The translations under genes were made by a program, and so were the position numbers. Of a stretch of DNA of 13,286 nucleotides, positions 1 through 7,287 are shown one piece after another. Source of the stretch: Oscillospiraceae bacterium (GTDB lineage Bacteria > Bacillota > Clostridia > Oscillospirales > UBA929); contig JAISVO010000150.1 of assembly GCA_031271525.1 (NCBI GenBank), positions 1-13,286 of the forward strand, read 5' to 3'. Below the pieces are notes generated by a model. The model ran no database searches and was not told the DNA's origin. It saw only the letters and a list, made by a program, of their open reading frames with translations. The first letter of the stretch is position 1, and every line of letters starts with the position of its first letter.

Positions 1-159
1 GAGATGAGCGGTCAGTCTATCATGCTGGAGGAGCTGATCGCGCAGTTCAAGCTGAGGGAGGAGCAAAACGCAAAGCTTCCCCCGGCCGCGAGCCGCCGGA
101 GGATCGCCATGCCGGAGAAGACGGTACATACACCCGAAGGGGACTTTGGGAAGTATTAG
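1..159 (+). CDS. C-terminal fragment of a probable methyl-accepting chemotaxis protein
   Basis: An open frame enters from the left edge and stops at TAG 157-159, giving 52 residues with no start in the window. The visible part reads like the extreme C-terminus of a clostridial chemotaxis receptor: a helical stretch ending in LEELIAQFKL, the usual close of the signalling hairpin, then a charged and proline-containing tail ending in DFGKY. Such receptors sense ligands through an N-terminal domain and control the CheA kinase at the membrane. The family call rests on a short motif that I recognise by pattern, and the sensor domain lies outside the window. Another coiled-coil protein is possible. 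The downstream gene is convergent, on the minus strand. Confidence 0.6.
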   Translation, partial: EMSGQSIMLEELIAQFKLREEQNAKLPPAASRRRIAMPEKTVHTPEGDFGKY

Positions 160-190
160 TCCCTTCTTCTTGCTCTCCCACCGGAACCAA

Positions 191-229
191 AAATCCCCTC
201 GGCGGTTTATTGGCCGCAGGAGGGGATTT
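191..229 (-). terminator. Terminator hairpin between convergent genes, T-tract on the minus strand
   Basis: AAATCCCCTC (191-200) and GAGGGGATTT (220-229) form a perfect 10-bp stem, extended inside by GCGG (202-205) with CCGC (214-217). Read on the minus strand the stem runs into a T5 tract, so it should end the metH transcript about 55 bases after its stop. On the plus strand only the three T of the stem follow, so termination of the chemotaxis-type gene would be weaker. The remaining intergenic bases 160-190 and 230-282 show no gene. Confidence 0.75.
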
Positions 230-282
230 GCGCATATGGAAAAACCGCCGGTGAAAAGCTTGAAGCTTATGCTGTATTGTGC

Positions 283-2463
283 CTATGGAATTGGCGGCGC
301 GGCCCCCATGACCCTCTTCGCGATGGAGACGGCCTCCAGCGCGTCCCGCCCGTAGAACGCGGCGTCACTGACCTCGGCGCTGACCGCCGCGCCGCCGATC
401 ATCACGGCGCACGCCGGATACGCCGCCTTGACGAGCTTCACGGTATCCTTCATGCTCCGGACTGTCGTCGTCATCAGGGCGCTCAAGCCGACAAGCCGCG
501 CCTTGTGCGCCCCAACAGCCGCGACGACAGCCTCGGGCGGCACGTCCTTGCCGAGATCGACGACCGGGAAGCCGTGGCATTCGAGCATTGTGATTACGAT
601 GTTCTTGCCGATGTCGTGAATGTCGCCCTGCACCGACGCCATCAGAATCGGCGGAAGATCCAGTTTCACCGAAGTCCCTTTTGCCCGCAGAGCTTCAATC
701 TCCCGCTTCGCGGCGCGGAGCAATTCGGGCAGGAAGACCGTCCCGGCATCATACTGCTCGATATACCAATGGAGCGGTTTGTCCTCCGCCGCTGCGACTC
801 CCTCCTCCTCGCCGGCCTTCCCGGTGAGGAGCCTCCAGTTCCGGAGCGCGTCGGAGAAGGGCTCGGACAACGGGTTCATGATGGCGGCGCTCAGTCCGGC
901 GGACAGGGCCGCGAGGAGGAAGGCGGAGCCAAGCTTCTCCCGCTCCGGCATCCCGTAGGAGATGTTGCTCACTCCCAAGACAGTCGCAAGTCCCAGCTCC
1001 TCCCTCACCATCCGGACGGCTTTCAGGGTCTCCATCGCCTGTTCGGGCTGCGCCGCAACGGTGAGGGTCAGGCAGTCGGCCATCAGGTCGCTGTCCGGAA
1101 TCCCCGCTTCGTTCGCGGCGTTTTTGATTGTTCGCACGACGGCGAGCCGCCCTTCCGCTGTCTCGGGGATTCCTTTCTCGTCCAAGGCGAGGCAGATCAC
1201 CGACGCACCATACTTCTTCGCGAGCGGCAGGATGGCGTTCAGCGACTCCTTTTTCCCGCTGACCGAGTTGATCACCGCTTTCCCGTTGACGACCCGCAGG
1301 GCGGCTTCGATCGCCGCCGGGTCGGAACTGTCGATCTGTACCGGAAGATTCGACACCGACTGGACGGCTTTCACCATCTCCCGCAGCGCGCTCGGCTCGT
1401 CCAGCTCCGGAAGACCGGCGTTTACATCTAAGATGTGACACCCGGCTTCCTGCTGCCTCAGCGCCTCCTGCCGGATCACCGACATATCCCCGGCGCGGAG
1501 GGCCGCTTGCAGACGCTTCTTGCCGGTGGGGTTGAGCCGCTCGCCGATTATGATAAACCCGTCGGCGGCGTTCACCGCTCGGGTTCCGCTTACCGCGACC
1601 GGGCAGGAGATTTGTCGCGGTTCTTTTGGCTGTATCGCCAGCCTGTCCAGCGCCCTCCGCATCTCCGCGATGTGGGCTGGGGTGGTGCCGCAGCAGCCGC
1701 CCACAATCCTCGCCCCTGCCCGCACAAACCCTTCGGCGTACTCGGCGAAGACTTGAGGGCTGACATCGTAGACCGCCGAACCGTCGGGCGCGAGGCGGGG
1801 AAGCCCTGCGTTGGGCTGGATCATCACCGGAAGGTCGGTCGCTTGGAGCAGCTCGTTCAACAGCGGCTTCAGCTGCGCCGGCCCAAGGGAGCAGTTGACC
1901 CCCAGCGCCGCGACCCCCATGCTCTTCAGCGCGGCGGCAGCGGCGGTTAACGGCGCGCCGGTGAGGGTGCGCCCGTTCCCCTGCACAGTGACGGTGCAGA
2001 AAACCGGTAAGCTTGTCGTCTCCCGCGCCGCGAGGATCGCCGCCTTGCATTCGTACAGGTCGCTCATCGTCTCAATCAGCACAAGGTCCGCGCCGTTCTG
2101 TTCGGCTGCCGCCATCAGCGCGGCGTAGTGGCCGTACGCCTCCTCGAAGGTCATTGAACCCATCGGCTCGATCAGCCGCCCGGTCGGCCCGATCGAGAAG
2201 GCCGTGCAGCGCGCTCCCGCCTGTTTCGCCAAACGCACGCCCGCCGCGACATCTTCGGACGTTTCGGCGGTAAATGTGTTGGAGGAGACGGCGTCCGCCC
2301 CCGCCGCGACATATTCCTTGTGCGCTCCCAACACGATGTCCGGGCGCTCGGTATTCAGTCTGTACGGGGCTTGCCCCGGCTTTAAGCCGCGCTCGGTCAA
2401 TAGCATCCCCATCCCGCCGTCAAAGAGCAGGACGGACTCGTTCAGCGCCCTTGAAAGGTCCAT
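283..2463 (-). CDS. metH: Cobalamin-dependent methionine synthase, short form without reactivation domain
   Basis: This 726-residue protein would transfer a methyl group from 5-methyltetrahydrofolate through cobalamin to homocysteine, making methionine in the cytoplasm. Domains in order: homocysteine methyltransferase (about 1-280), with zinc-ligand cysteines C191 in GVNCS and C257/C258 in GGCCGT; pterin-binding domain (about 300-545), with GERLNPTGKK at 307-316; and cobalamin-binding domain (about 600-726), with DIHDIG at 614-619 and the cobalt-ligand histidine H616. There is no C-terminal AdoMet-binding activation domain, as is common in Clostridia, where a separate protein is thought to reactivate the cofactor. 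The helical cap between pterin and cobalamin domains looks shortened. ATG at 2463 has GGAGG seven bases upstream and lies inside metF, a 22-base overlap. No cobalamin riboswitch is visible at its start, so control is probably from the operon promoter. Confidence 0.93.
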   Translation of the reverse strand: MDLSRALNESVLLFDGGMGMLLTERGLKPGQAPYRLNTERPDIVLGAHKEYVAAGADAVSSNTFTAETSEDVAAGVRLAKQAGARCTAFSIGPTGRLIEPMGSMTFEEAYGHYAALMAAAEQNGADLVLIETMSDLYECKAAILAARETTSLPVFCTVTVQGNGRTLTGAPLTAAAAALKSMGVAALGVNCSLGPAQLKPLLNELLQATDLPVMIQPNAGLPRLAPDGSAVYDVSPQVFAEYAEGFVRAGARIVGGCCGTTPAHIAEMRRALDRLAIQPKEPRQISCPVAVSGTRAVNAADGFIIIGERLNPTGKKRLQAALRAGDMSVIRQEALRQQEAGCHILDVNAGLPELDEPSALREMVKAVQSVSNLPVQIDSSDPAAIEAALRVVNGKAVINSVSGKKESLNAILPLAKKYGASVICLALDEKGIPETAEGRLAVVRTIKNAANEAGIPDSDLMADCLTLTVAAQPEQAMETLKAVRMVREELGLATVLGVSNISYGMPEREKLGSAFLLAALSAGLSAAIMNPLSEPFSDALRNWRLLTGKAGEEEGVAAAEDKPLHWYIEQYDAGTVFLPELLRAAKREIEALRAKGTSVKLDLPPILMASVQGDIHDIGKNIVITMLECHGFPVVDLGKDVPPEAVVAAVGAHKARLVGLSALMTTTVRSMKDTVKLVKAAYPACAVMIGGAAVSAEVSDAAFYGRDALEAVSIAKRVMGAAPPIP

Positions 2464-3260
2464 AAGGCAACCTCCGGTCTGTTCATCGTATAGATATGCA
2501 CGCCGTCCGCACCTTCACGGATCAAGTCCCGCACCTGTTCCCCGGCAAGCTCCAGCCCGGCTTTCCGGAGGTCGTCAGGGGAATCCTGCCAGCGGTGGAG
2601 GAGACGCACCACCCGGGCGGGCAACGACGCGCCGCAAAGGAAGATCATCTTCTCGATCTGTCCCCGGCTCAGCACCGGCATGACGCCCGCCGAGACGGGG
2701 ATAGTGATCCCGCGCGCCTTTGCCCTCTCGGCGAAGCGGAGGAAGACGGCGTTGTCGAAGAAGAGCTGGGAGATAAAAAACGACGCTCCCGCGTCTTGTT
2801 TGCGTTTCAGATATCCGAGGTCGCTCTCCGGGTCGTCGCTCTCGATATGCCCTTCGGGGTAGCAAGCCGCGCCGATGCAGAACGCCGGGACCTCAATATC
2901 CCGGATCAGTTCCTCGGCGTAGCGGTAGTCGCTTTGCTCCGCCCCCGCGACCCGGTCGCCCCGCAGGGCGAGGACGTTGGTTATCCCCCGCTCCCGGATC
3001 AGTGCCAACGCGCTCCTCACAGAGGCTCTGGTGGAGTTGACGCAGGTGAGGTGCGCCATCGACGGGATGCCGTGGGACCCTTGGATCTCCGCCGCGATCG
3101 CCGAGGTCTTATCCACGTTCCCGCCGGCGTGGACGGTGACGCTGATGAACGCCGGATTGTGCGCCGCCAGCTCGCTAAGCGGCAGGACGCCGTCCTTGGG
3201 GGGGAAAACCTCCATCGACAGCAATGTCTTGCCGGATTGGTACAAATCGCAAATACGCAT
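2442..3260 (-). CDS. metF: 5,10-methylenetetrahydrofolate reductase
   Basis: This 272-residue protein is a flavin-dependent MTHFR-family TIM barrel that reduces 5,10-methylene- to 5-methyltetrahydrofolate, the methyl donor used by the MetH encoded directly downstream. Visible signatures are the N-terminal SMEVFPPKDG, whose glutamate matches the catalytic Glu of E. coli MetF, VTVHAGG, and NVLALRGDRV, whose Asp lies in the folate/flavin site. The length is close to the usual 280-300 residues. ATG at 3260 is preceded by AAGGGG with suitable spacing, and this site overlaps the stop of the upstream amidohydrolase gene. Its 3' end overlaps metH by 22 bases, so the two are probably translationally coupled. 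The electron donor cannot be told from sequence. Confidence 0.95.
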   Translation of the reverse strand: MRICDLYQSGKTLLSMEVFPPKDGVLPLSELAAHNPAFISVTVHAGGNVDKTSAIAAEIQGSHGIPSMAHLTCVNSTRASVRSALALIRERGITNVLALRGDRVAGAEQSDYRYAEELIRDIEVPAFCIGAACYPEGHIESDDPESDLGYLKRKQDAGASFFISQLFFDNAVFLRFAERAKARGITIPVSAGVMPVLSRGQIEKMIFLCGASLPARVVRLLHRWQDSPDDLRKAGLELAGEQVRDLIREGADGVHIYTMNRPEVALWTFQGR

Positions 3261-3270
3261 CTGTTACCCC

Positions 3271-4083
3271 TTAAAAATGGTTTAGGAAGGTTAGAAAATT
3301 TTCGGAGAGGATCATTTCCCGCTGGCGGCGGGTGAGGTTTAACCGAAAGAACAGGGTAAGCTCGGCCCCGATGTCCCAAGCCGGGTAATCGGTGCCGAAG
3401 AAGCATTTCTCCGCCCCCAGAGAGAGGATCTGTTCGGTCGCGCGTTCCTCCGGCAGCACCGGCAGAACGCTGGAGGTGTCGAAGAAGACGTTGTCGTGCC
3501 GGAGCAGTTCTTTGGCGTCGTCCCACACTTCCCAGCCGCCGAGGTGCGCCGCGACGACGGTCAGCCTAGGGAAATCCTCCAACACCGTTTTCAGGCGGCG
3601 GGGGCGGGAGTAATCGGTCCGCGCGTCACCCATGTGGAGGAGGATGGGCAGCGTCCCCTGCGCCGCCTCATAGATCGGGTAGACCGCCCTGTCGTCGATA
3701 TGAAACCGTTGAAAGTCCGGGTGGAGTTTCAGCCCGCGCAACCCAAGCTCCCGGATCCGGGCGATTTCCCCGCCCGGATCGGGCGTCGCCGGGTGGAGCG
3801 CGCCGAACCCAACGAACTCGGGACGCTCCCCGCACTGGGACGCTATGAAGGCGTTGATGCTCGGTACCTGCCCGGGAACGGTCGCGACCGAACAGACCAT
3901 GTAGCCGCGTATATTGTACTCCCCGCCCGCCGATAGGAGTTTTTCGGCGCTCCCCTCGCTGTACCGCGCCGTCATCCCGTAAAAATTCCCGATGCTCTCG
4001 GAAGCTTTCGCCGCGATTTTATCCGGGTATATGTGGGTATGCGCGTCGAAGATTTCGTATTCCCTGACTAGCTCCGATAGCAT
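3271..4083 (-). CDS. Amidohydrolase-family metal-dependent hydrolase, substrate unknown
   Basis: This 270-residue protein belongs to the amidohydrolase-2 group (PF04909 type), TIM-barrel enzymes that hydrolyse or decarboxylate small molecules. The ligand set can be followed: HTH at 15-17 after strand 1 (FDAHTH), LKLHP at 119-122, H150 in ILLHMGD, H180 in VVAAHLGG, and D232 in FFGTDYPAWD. There is no signal peptide or membrane segment, so it should be cytoplasmic. ATG at 4083 lies inside the pheA 3' end (16-base overlap), with GAGGT upstream at normal spacing. metF follows ten bases after the stop. The operon context suggests a substrate connected with aromatic, methionine or folate metabolism, but the sequence does not identify it. 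Family certain, function open. Confidence 0.85.
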   Translation of the reverse strand: MLSELVREYEIFDAHTHIYPDKIAAKASESIGNFYGMTARYSEGSAEKLLSAGGEYNIRGYMVCSVATVPGQVPSINAFIASQCGERPEFVGFGALHPATPDPGGEIARIRELGLRGLKLHPDFQRFHIDDRAVYPIYEAAQGTLPILLHMGDARTDYSRPRRLKTVLEDFPRLTVVAAHLGGWEVWDDAKELLRHDNVFFDTSSVLPVLPEERATEQILSLGAEKCFFGTDYPAWDIGAELTLFFRLNLTRRQREMILSENFLTFLNHF

Positions 4084-5168
4084 CCCAATACCTCAAAGTA
4101 TTCGCATAGGGCGGCGGCCCGGTTCAGCGCCGGGAGCGCATCCGCGATATTGGCCTGCAAATCGGTGAAGAACCGGTACTTCCCCCCCGGCGCGGGGCGG
4201 CTTTCGATCCGGGTGAGGTTGATCCCCGCCGCCATGAACGCCTCCAGCACGTGGCAGAGGGCGCCCGAGCGGTGCGCAGTCGAAAAGGTGACGCTGACCG
4301 TGTCGCTCTCCTCAGTATACCACGGCTCTTTGGCGATGGCGATAAACCGGGTACGGTTGTCCGCGCTGTCCATGATGTCCGGAACGAGGACGGTCAAACC
4401 GTTCAGTTCGGCGGCCCGCGCCGAACCCACAGCCGCCGAGCGTTTGTCGCTTCGGCCCGCCACCGTCTCCGCCGCGACCGCCGTGTTGGTGCAGACCGTC
4501 TTATCCCACGCGAACTTCTTTAAGTACAGGTGGCACTGCCGGAACCCCTCGGGGTGGCTCAGTACCTCCCGCACATCGGCGAGCTCGGTTCCGGGGTTTG
4601 CCATCAAGCAGTGGCGGATCCCCACCCATGTCTGCCCCACGATGTAGCAGCCGTGGCGGCGGAGGAGGTCGTAGACCTCGCCGATCGCGCCTGTGCGGCT
4701 GTTCTCGATCGGCACCACCCCGACCTGCCTCGGGGTCACCGCCTCGAAGACATCCTCAAAGTAGGGGTATTGCTTCAGCTCACAGTCCGGGTAGAGGCTC
4801 CGGGCGGCGATTTCCCCCCACGCCCCGGGAACCCCCTGATACCCGGCAGCGCTCGGATCGCACCGCGCGGGCTCGGGGAAGACGACGGTATCGCAGCCGG
4901 TGAGCTTTGAAATCTGCAGGCGCTTGCTGGACGCGATCAAGGCGGACATCAGCGACGCGGCGTCCCCCGCCAGTTCCTCGGGGACCGACGCGGCGGCCTT
5001 TAAGAGGACGGCCCTCTCCCTGTCCTCATCCACCAAACCGATGTTTCCCTCTCGCTTGATTTCAGCGATTTTTCCCGATAACGCCATACGCTCCTTGAAA
5101 AGCGCCAAAATCCGCTCGTCAACATTATCTATTTCCCGCCGCACGGCGTTCAGTTCCTCTCTGCCCAT
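4068..5168 (-). CDS. pheA: Bifunctional chorismate mutase / prephenate dehydratase
   Basis: This 366-residue P-protein converts chorismate to prephenate and then to phenylpyruvate, the precursor of phenylalanine. Residues 1-88 form an AroQ-type chorismate mutase helix bundle (REIDNVDERILALFKERM, then KIAEIKRE). Residues about 108-283 form the dehydratase domain, with YQGVPGAW, VVPIENSRTGAI and the catalytic TRF at 273-275 within NRTRF. Residues about 287-366 form an ACT domain with the phenylalanine-binding GAL (302-304) and ESRP (322-325) motifs, so feedback inhibition by phenylalanine is expected. ATG at 5168 has AAAGGA nine bases upstream. It starts 17 bases after the aroF stop, which puts the first step of the shikimate pathway and the phenylalanine branch in one transcript. 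Length and domain order are standard. Confidence 0.95.
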   Translation of the reverse strand: MGREELNAVRREIDNVDERILALFKERMALSGKIAEIKREGNIGLVDEDRERAVLLKAAASVPEELAGDAASLMSALIASSKRLQISKLTGCDTVVFPEPARCDPSAAGYQGVPGAWGEIAARSLYPDCELKQYPYFEDVFEAVTPRQVGVVPIENSRTGAIGEVYDLLRRHGCYIVGQTWVGIRHCLMANPGTELADVREVLSHPEGFRQCHLYLKKFAWDKTVCTNTAVAAETVAGRSDKRSAAVGSARAAELNGLTVLVPDIMDSADNRTRFIAIAKEPWYTEESDTVSVTFSTAHRSGALCHVLEAFMAAGINLTRIESRPAPGGKYRFFTDLQANIADALPALNRAAALCEYFEVLGCYRS

Positions 5169-5185
5169 GGAAACCCGTCCTTTCT

Positions 5186-6205
5186 CTATTCCTCTTTCAA
5201 CGCGTCCAGCACTTTGCCGATCTTAGCCATCAGGTCCCGGAAAACATGGGGTGTGATTGACTGCGCGCCGTCGCACAGCGCCGTTTCGGGGCTGTTGTGC
5301 ACCTCGATGATCAATCCGTCCGCGCCCGACGCGACGGCGGCCAGCGCCATCGAGGGCACCAGCGCCCAGCGCCCGGTGGCGTGGGACGGATCTACTACCA
5401 CCGGCAGGTGTGTCTTCTCCTTCAAAACCGGCACGGCGGAAAGGTCGAGCGTGTTGCGCGTCGCCGTTTCAAAGGTACGGATCCCCCGCTCGCAGAGCAT
5501 CACATCGGTGCAGCCGCCCGCCATCAGGTATTCGGCTGCCATCAGCAGCTCTTCGATGGTGGAGGAAAGCCCGCGCTTCAGCAGAACCGGCTTCTTCAGC
5601 CCCCCGACCTCTTTGAGCAGGGAGAAATTCTGCATATTCCGCGCGCCGATCTGGATGACGTCCACATCCCGGGCAAACGCGTCCAGATGCTCCGCCGACA
5701 TCAGCTCGGTGACGATCGGTAGCCCCGTCTTCTGCCGCGCGATGACAAGCAGCTCCAGCCCGTCCAACCCCAGCCCCTGAAACGCGTAGGGGGAGGAGCG
5801 CGGCTTGAACGCGCCGCCCCGCAGGAAGGACGCGCCGGCGCGTTTGATCTCCTGCGCGACCGACAGGATCTGTTCCTCCGTCTCCACCGAGCAGGGTCCC
5901 GCCATAACGGCAAAGCGCCCTCCGCCGAGTTTCGCGCCCCTGCATTCGACGACGGTATCGCCGGGGTGGAAACGGCGTCCCGCGAGCTTATACGCCTCCT
6001 GCACCTTCATGACCCGCTCGACGCAGCCGAACCGCTCGATCGCCTCCCGGGGGATCGCCGAGGTATCGCCCGCCAGACCGATCATACTGGTGTTTTCGCC
6101 CTTGATGTCCTGCACGATGACGTTGTAGCGGCGCACCGCTTCATAGACCGTTTGGATCTCGTTTTGCGCGGCTCCCGGCTTCAGGATAATAATCAAGAGG
6201 AACAC
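5186..6205 (-). CDS. aroF: 3-deoxy-7-phosphoheptulonate (DAHP) synthase with N-terminal regulatory domain
   Basis: This 339-residue enzyme condenses phosphoenolpyruvate and erythrose-4-phosphate, the first step of aromatic synthesis. It is the Thermotoga/Bacillus type: a ferredoxin/ACT-like regulatory domain (about 1-70) followed by a TIM barrel. The metal ligands are C105 in MAGPCS, H274 in DPSH, E301 in IIEVH and D312 in CDG. GAFKPRSSPYAFQG is the phosphate-binding signature. The start is uncertain. GTG at 6205 has AAAGGG only one base upstream, which is too close. TTG at 6196 (codon 4) has the same AAAGGG ten bases upstream and would begin as MIIILKPG, matching the family, so it is a good alternative. 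The ribosome site lies in a nested inverted repeat. Which aromatic product binds the N-terminal domain cannot be told. Confidence 0.95.
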   Translation of the reverse strand: MFLLIIILKPGAAQNEIQTVYEAVRRYNVIVQDIKGENTSMIGLAGDTSAIPREAIERFGCVERVMKVQEAYKLAGRRFHPGDTVVECRGAKLGGGRFAVMAGPCSVETEEQILSVAQEIKRAGASFLRGGAFKPRSSPYAFQGLGLDGLELLVIARQKTGLPIVTELMSAEHLDAFARDVDVIQIGARNMQNFSLLKEVGGLKKPVLLKRGLSSTIEELLMAAEYLMAGGCTDVMLCERGIRTFETATRNTLDLSAVPVLKEKTHLPVVVDPSHATGRWALVPSMALAAVASGADGLIIEVHNSPETALCDGAQSITPHVFRDLMAKIGKVLDALKEE

Positions 6206-6208
6206 GCC

Positions 6209-6278
6209 CTTTTCGTTTGTATATTCGACAACGTCCGAACCCTTCTCCCGTGGGGATAACAGGGTTCGGAACGAAAAG
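6209..6278 (-). repeat. Nested inverted repeat between the tRNA and aroF, covering the aroF ribosome site
   Basis: In plus-strand terms CTTTTCGTT (6209-6217) is the perfect complement of AACGAAAAG (6270-6278). Inside it, TCCGAACCC (6234-6242) complements GGGTTCGGA (6262-6270). Read on the minus strand this gives a two-part stem whose last arm contains the AAAAGGG likely used as the aroF ribosome site. No T-tract follows either stem, so a simple terminator is unlikely. It may control aroF translation or guide processing of the tRNA 3' trailer; neither is proven. Confidence 0.55.
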
Positions 6279-6280
6279 TG

Positions 6281-6357
<77 letters not shown>

Positions 6358-6391
6358 CGGTATAACGGACGCCGCCGCCCGATTGATGTAT

Positions 6392-6420
6392 AGTATACAC
6401 AGGAAAGATTGCCGCGTCAA
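6392..6420 (-). promoter_or_regulatory. Strong sigma-A promoter for the tRNA and probably the downstream operon
   Basis: On the minus strand TTGACG (6415-6420) and TATACT (6392-6397) are separated by exactly 17 bases, with a TG one base upstream of the -10 box (extended -10). Transcription should start near 6385, about 28 bases before the tRNA. No other convincing minus-strand promoter lies between here and aroF. Confidence 0.8.
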
Positions 6421-6528
6421 GACAATTTATTGATCGCCCCCCGTCAAACTGTTCACATCCAGATGAAGCGTTACCTATTCACCCTCTCGCTCCACTCCGC
6501 ATATGCTGGGTAGGAGCCGTATTTCCCC

Positions 6529-6566
6529 AAAAAGCGACGGTTTCCGACGACGGAGCCGTCGCTTTT
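6529..6566 (+). terminator. Terminator-like hairpin upstream of the sensor/holin cassette, possible attenuator
   Basis: AAAAGCGACGG (6530-6540) and CCGTCGCTTTT (6556-6566) form a perfect 11-bp stem with a 15-base loop, ending in a T4 run on the plus strand and a T5 run on the minus strand. It lies only 28 bases before the ATG of the next plus-strand gene, with no plus-strand gene before it, so it would cut that gene's own leader. Bases 6421-6528 contain no supported gene, and I could not place a confident plus-strand promoter there. Confidence 0.6.
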
Positions 6567-6594
6567 GTATATTAACAGAGAAAGCTGGGTTGAC

Positions 6595-7287
6595 ATGAAA
6601 AAGAGCATCCTCAAGCGGTGCCTGCTGATCGCGCCGGTGGTCGTGCTGGCCGTCACGCTGTTCTTCTTAAACTACGCGGTACAGTATTTCCGGGACACCG
6701 CCTATGCCTTCGTCTACGACACCAATGTGAGCTCGGTGCACCGCTTCGTGCGGGAGCTTCGGGGCTTGACCTCGGTGGGTTACAACAGCACCGATTACGG
6801 CGACCTGTTCACCCACATGATCCGGTTCTACAACATGACGTTGGGCGAAAAGGAGTCGATCGCGACCTTCCTCATGAGCGAAGACGGATACATCCACCAC
6901 AGCACCGACGAAAACAAGGAGTATCTCGCGGACATCTTGCAAAACCCGGACAATATGGCTCTGCTCAACGACGCGTTCGCAAAGCGGAACGGCGGAGAAC
7001 TGGAGCTTGCGCATGGAGAAGAGACGATTGCGATGCACTATCAATGGTTCTACAGCGGGGAGGATGACTACTGCCTGTTTATGTGCGTCGAGAGGGAGAA
7101 CATCGAGGGCCGGCTCCACGCGCAAGGGGTGGTTATTCCCATCTGTATCGTCGGACTGCTGCTGCTGGCGATGACCGAAACAATCATCTGGCTCCGGATG
7201 ACGTATGACCCGGGAACCGCCGGCGGCACGGACGGCGAAGCTTCTGCGGACGGCACAGACAGCGCCGGGACGGGAGGTTCGTCCTGA
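6595..7287 (+). CDS. Two-pass membrane protein with sensor-like extracytoplasmic domain, no output domain
   Basis: I do not recognise a named family. The 230-residue protein has a basic N-terminus (MKKSILKR), a membrane segment at about 9-28, an extracytoplasmic region of roughly 155 residues, a second membrane segment at about 184-204 (VVIPICIVGLLLLAMTETII), and a Gly/Ala/Thr/Asp-rich cytoplasmic tail. The external region, with FLMSEDGYIHHSTDENKEYL, resembles the small-ligand Cache-type sensors of chemotaxis receptors and histidine kinases. No HAMP, kinase, GGDEF or MCP signalling domain follows. ATG at 6595 is chosen because it starts the basic signal segment, although its ribosome site is weak. 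An in-frame TTG at 6565 has a GGAG nine bases upstream but both sit in the terminator stem. The stop overlaps the next start (TGATG). Confidence 0.8.
   Translation: MKKSILKRCLLIAPVVVLAVTLFFLNYAVQYFRDTAYAFVYDTNVSSVHRFVRELRGLTSVGYNSTDYGDLFTHMIRFYNMTLGEKESIATFLMSEDGYIHHSTDENKEYLADILQNPDNMALLNDAFAKRNGGELELAHGEETIAMHYQWFYSGEDDYCLFMCVERENIEGRLHAQGVVIPICIVGLLLLAMTETIIWLRMTYDPGTAGGTDGEASADGTDSAGTGGSS

Noticed and set aside
277..1431. Long plus-strand open frame of 384 codons antisense to metH
   Set aside because: Its composition is Arg/Gly/His/Asp-rich with no recognisable motif, and it lies fully opposite a well-supported metH. It is a GC-driven shadow frame.
749..2050. Minus-strand open frame of 433 codons within metH in another frame
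   Set aside because: Arg/Gly/Ala-rich low-quality translation overlapping conserved MetH domains. It is a frame shadow, not a gene.
6565..6594. Upstream TTG start for the sensor-like gene
   Set aside because: It has a GGAG nine bases before it, but both lie in the terminator stem, and the added ten residues would displace the basic signal start MKKSILKR.
6421..6594. Cyclic-di-GMP (GEMM) riboswitch or T-box in the leader
   Set aside because: GGGTAG and the terminator suggested it, but the GEMM core GGACGCAAAGCC and the T-box AGGGTGG sequence are both absent.
6471..6656. Minus-strand 61-codon open frame over the terminator and sensor start
   Set aside because: No homology-like motif, no promoter, and it runs through the terminator hairpin and the start of the sensor-like gene.
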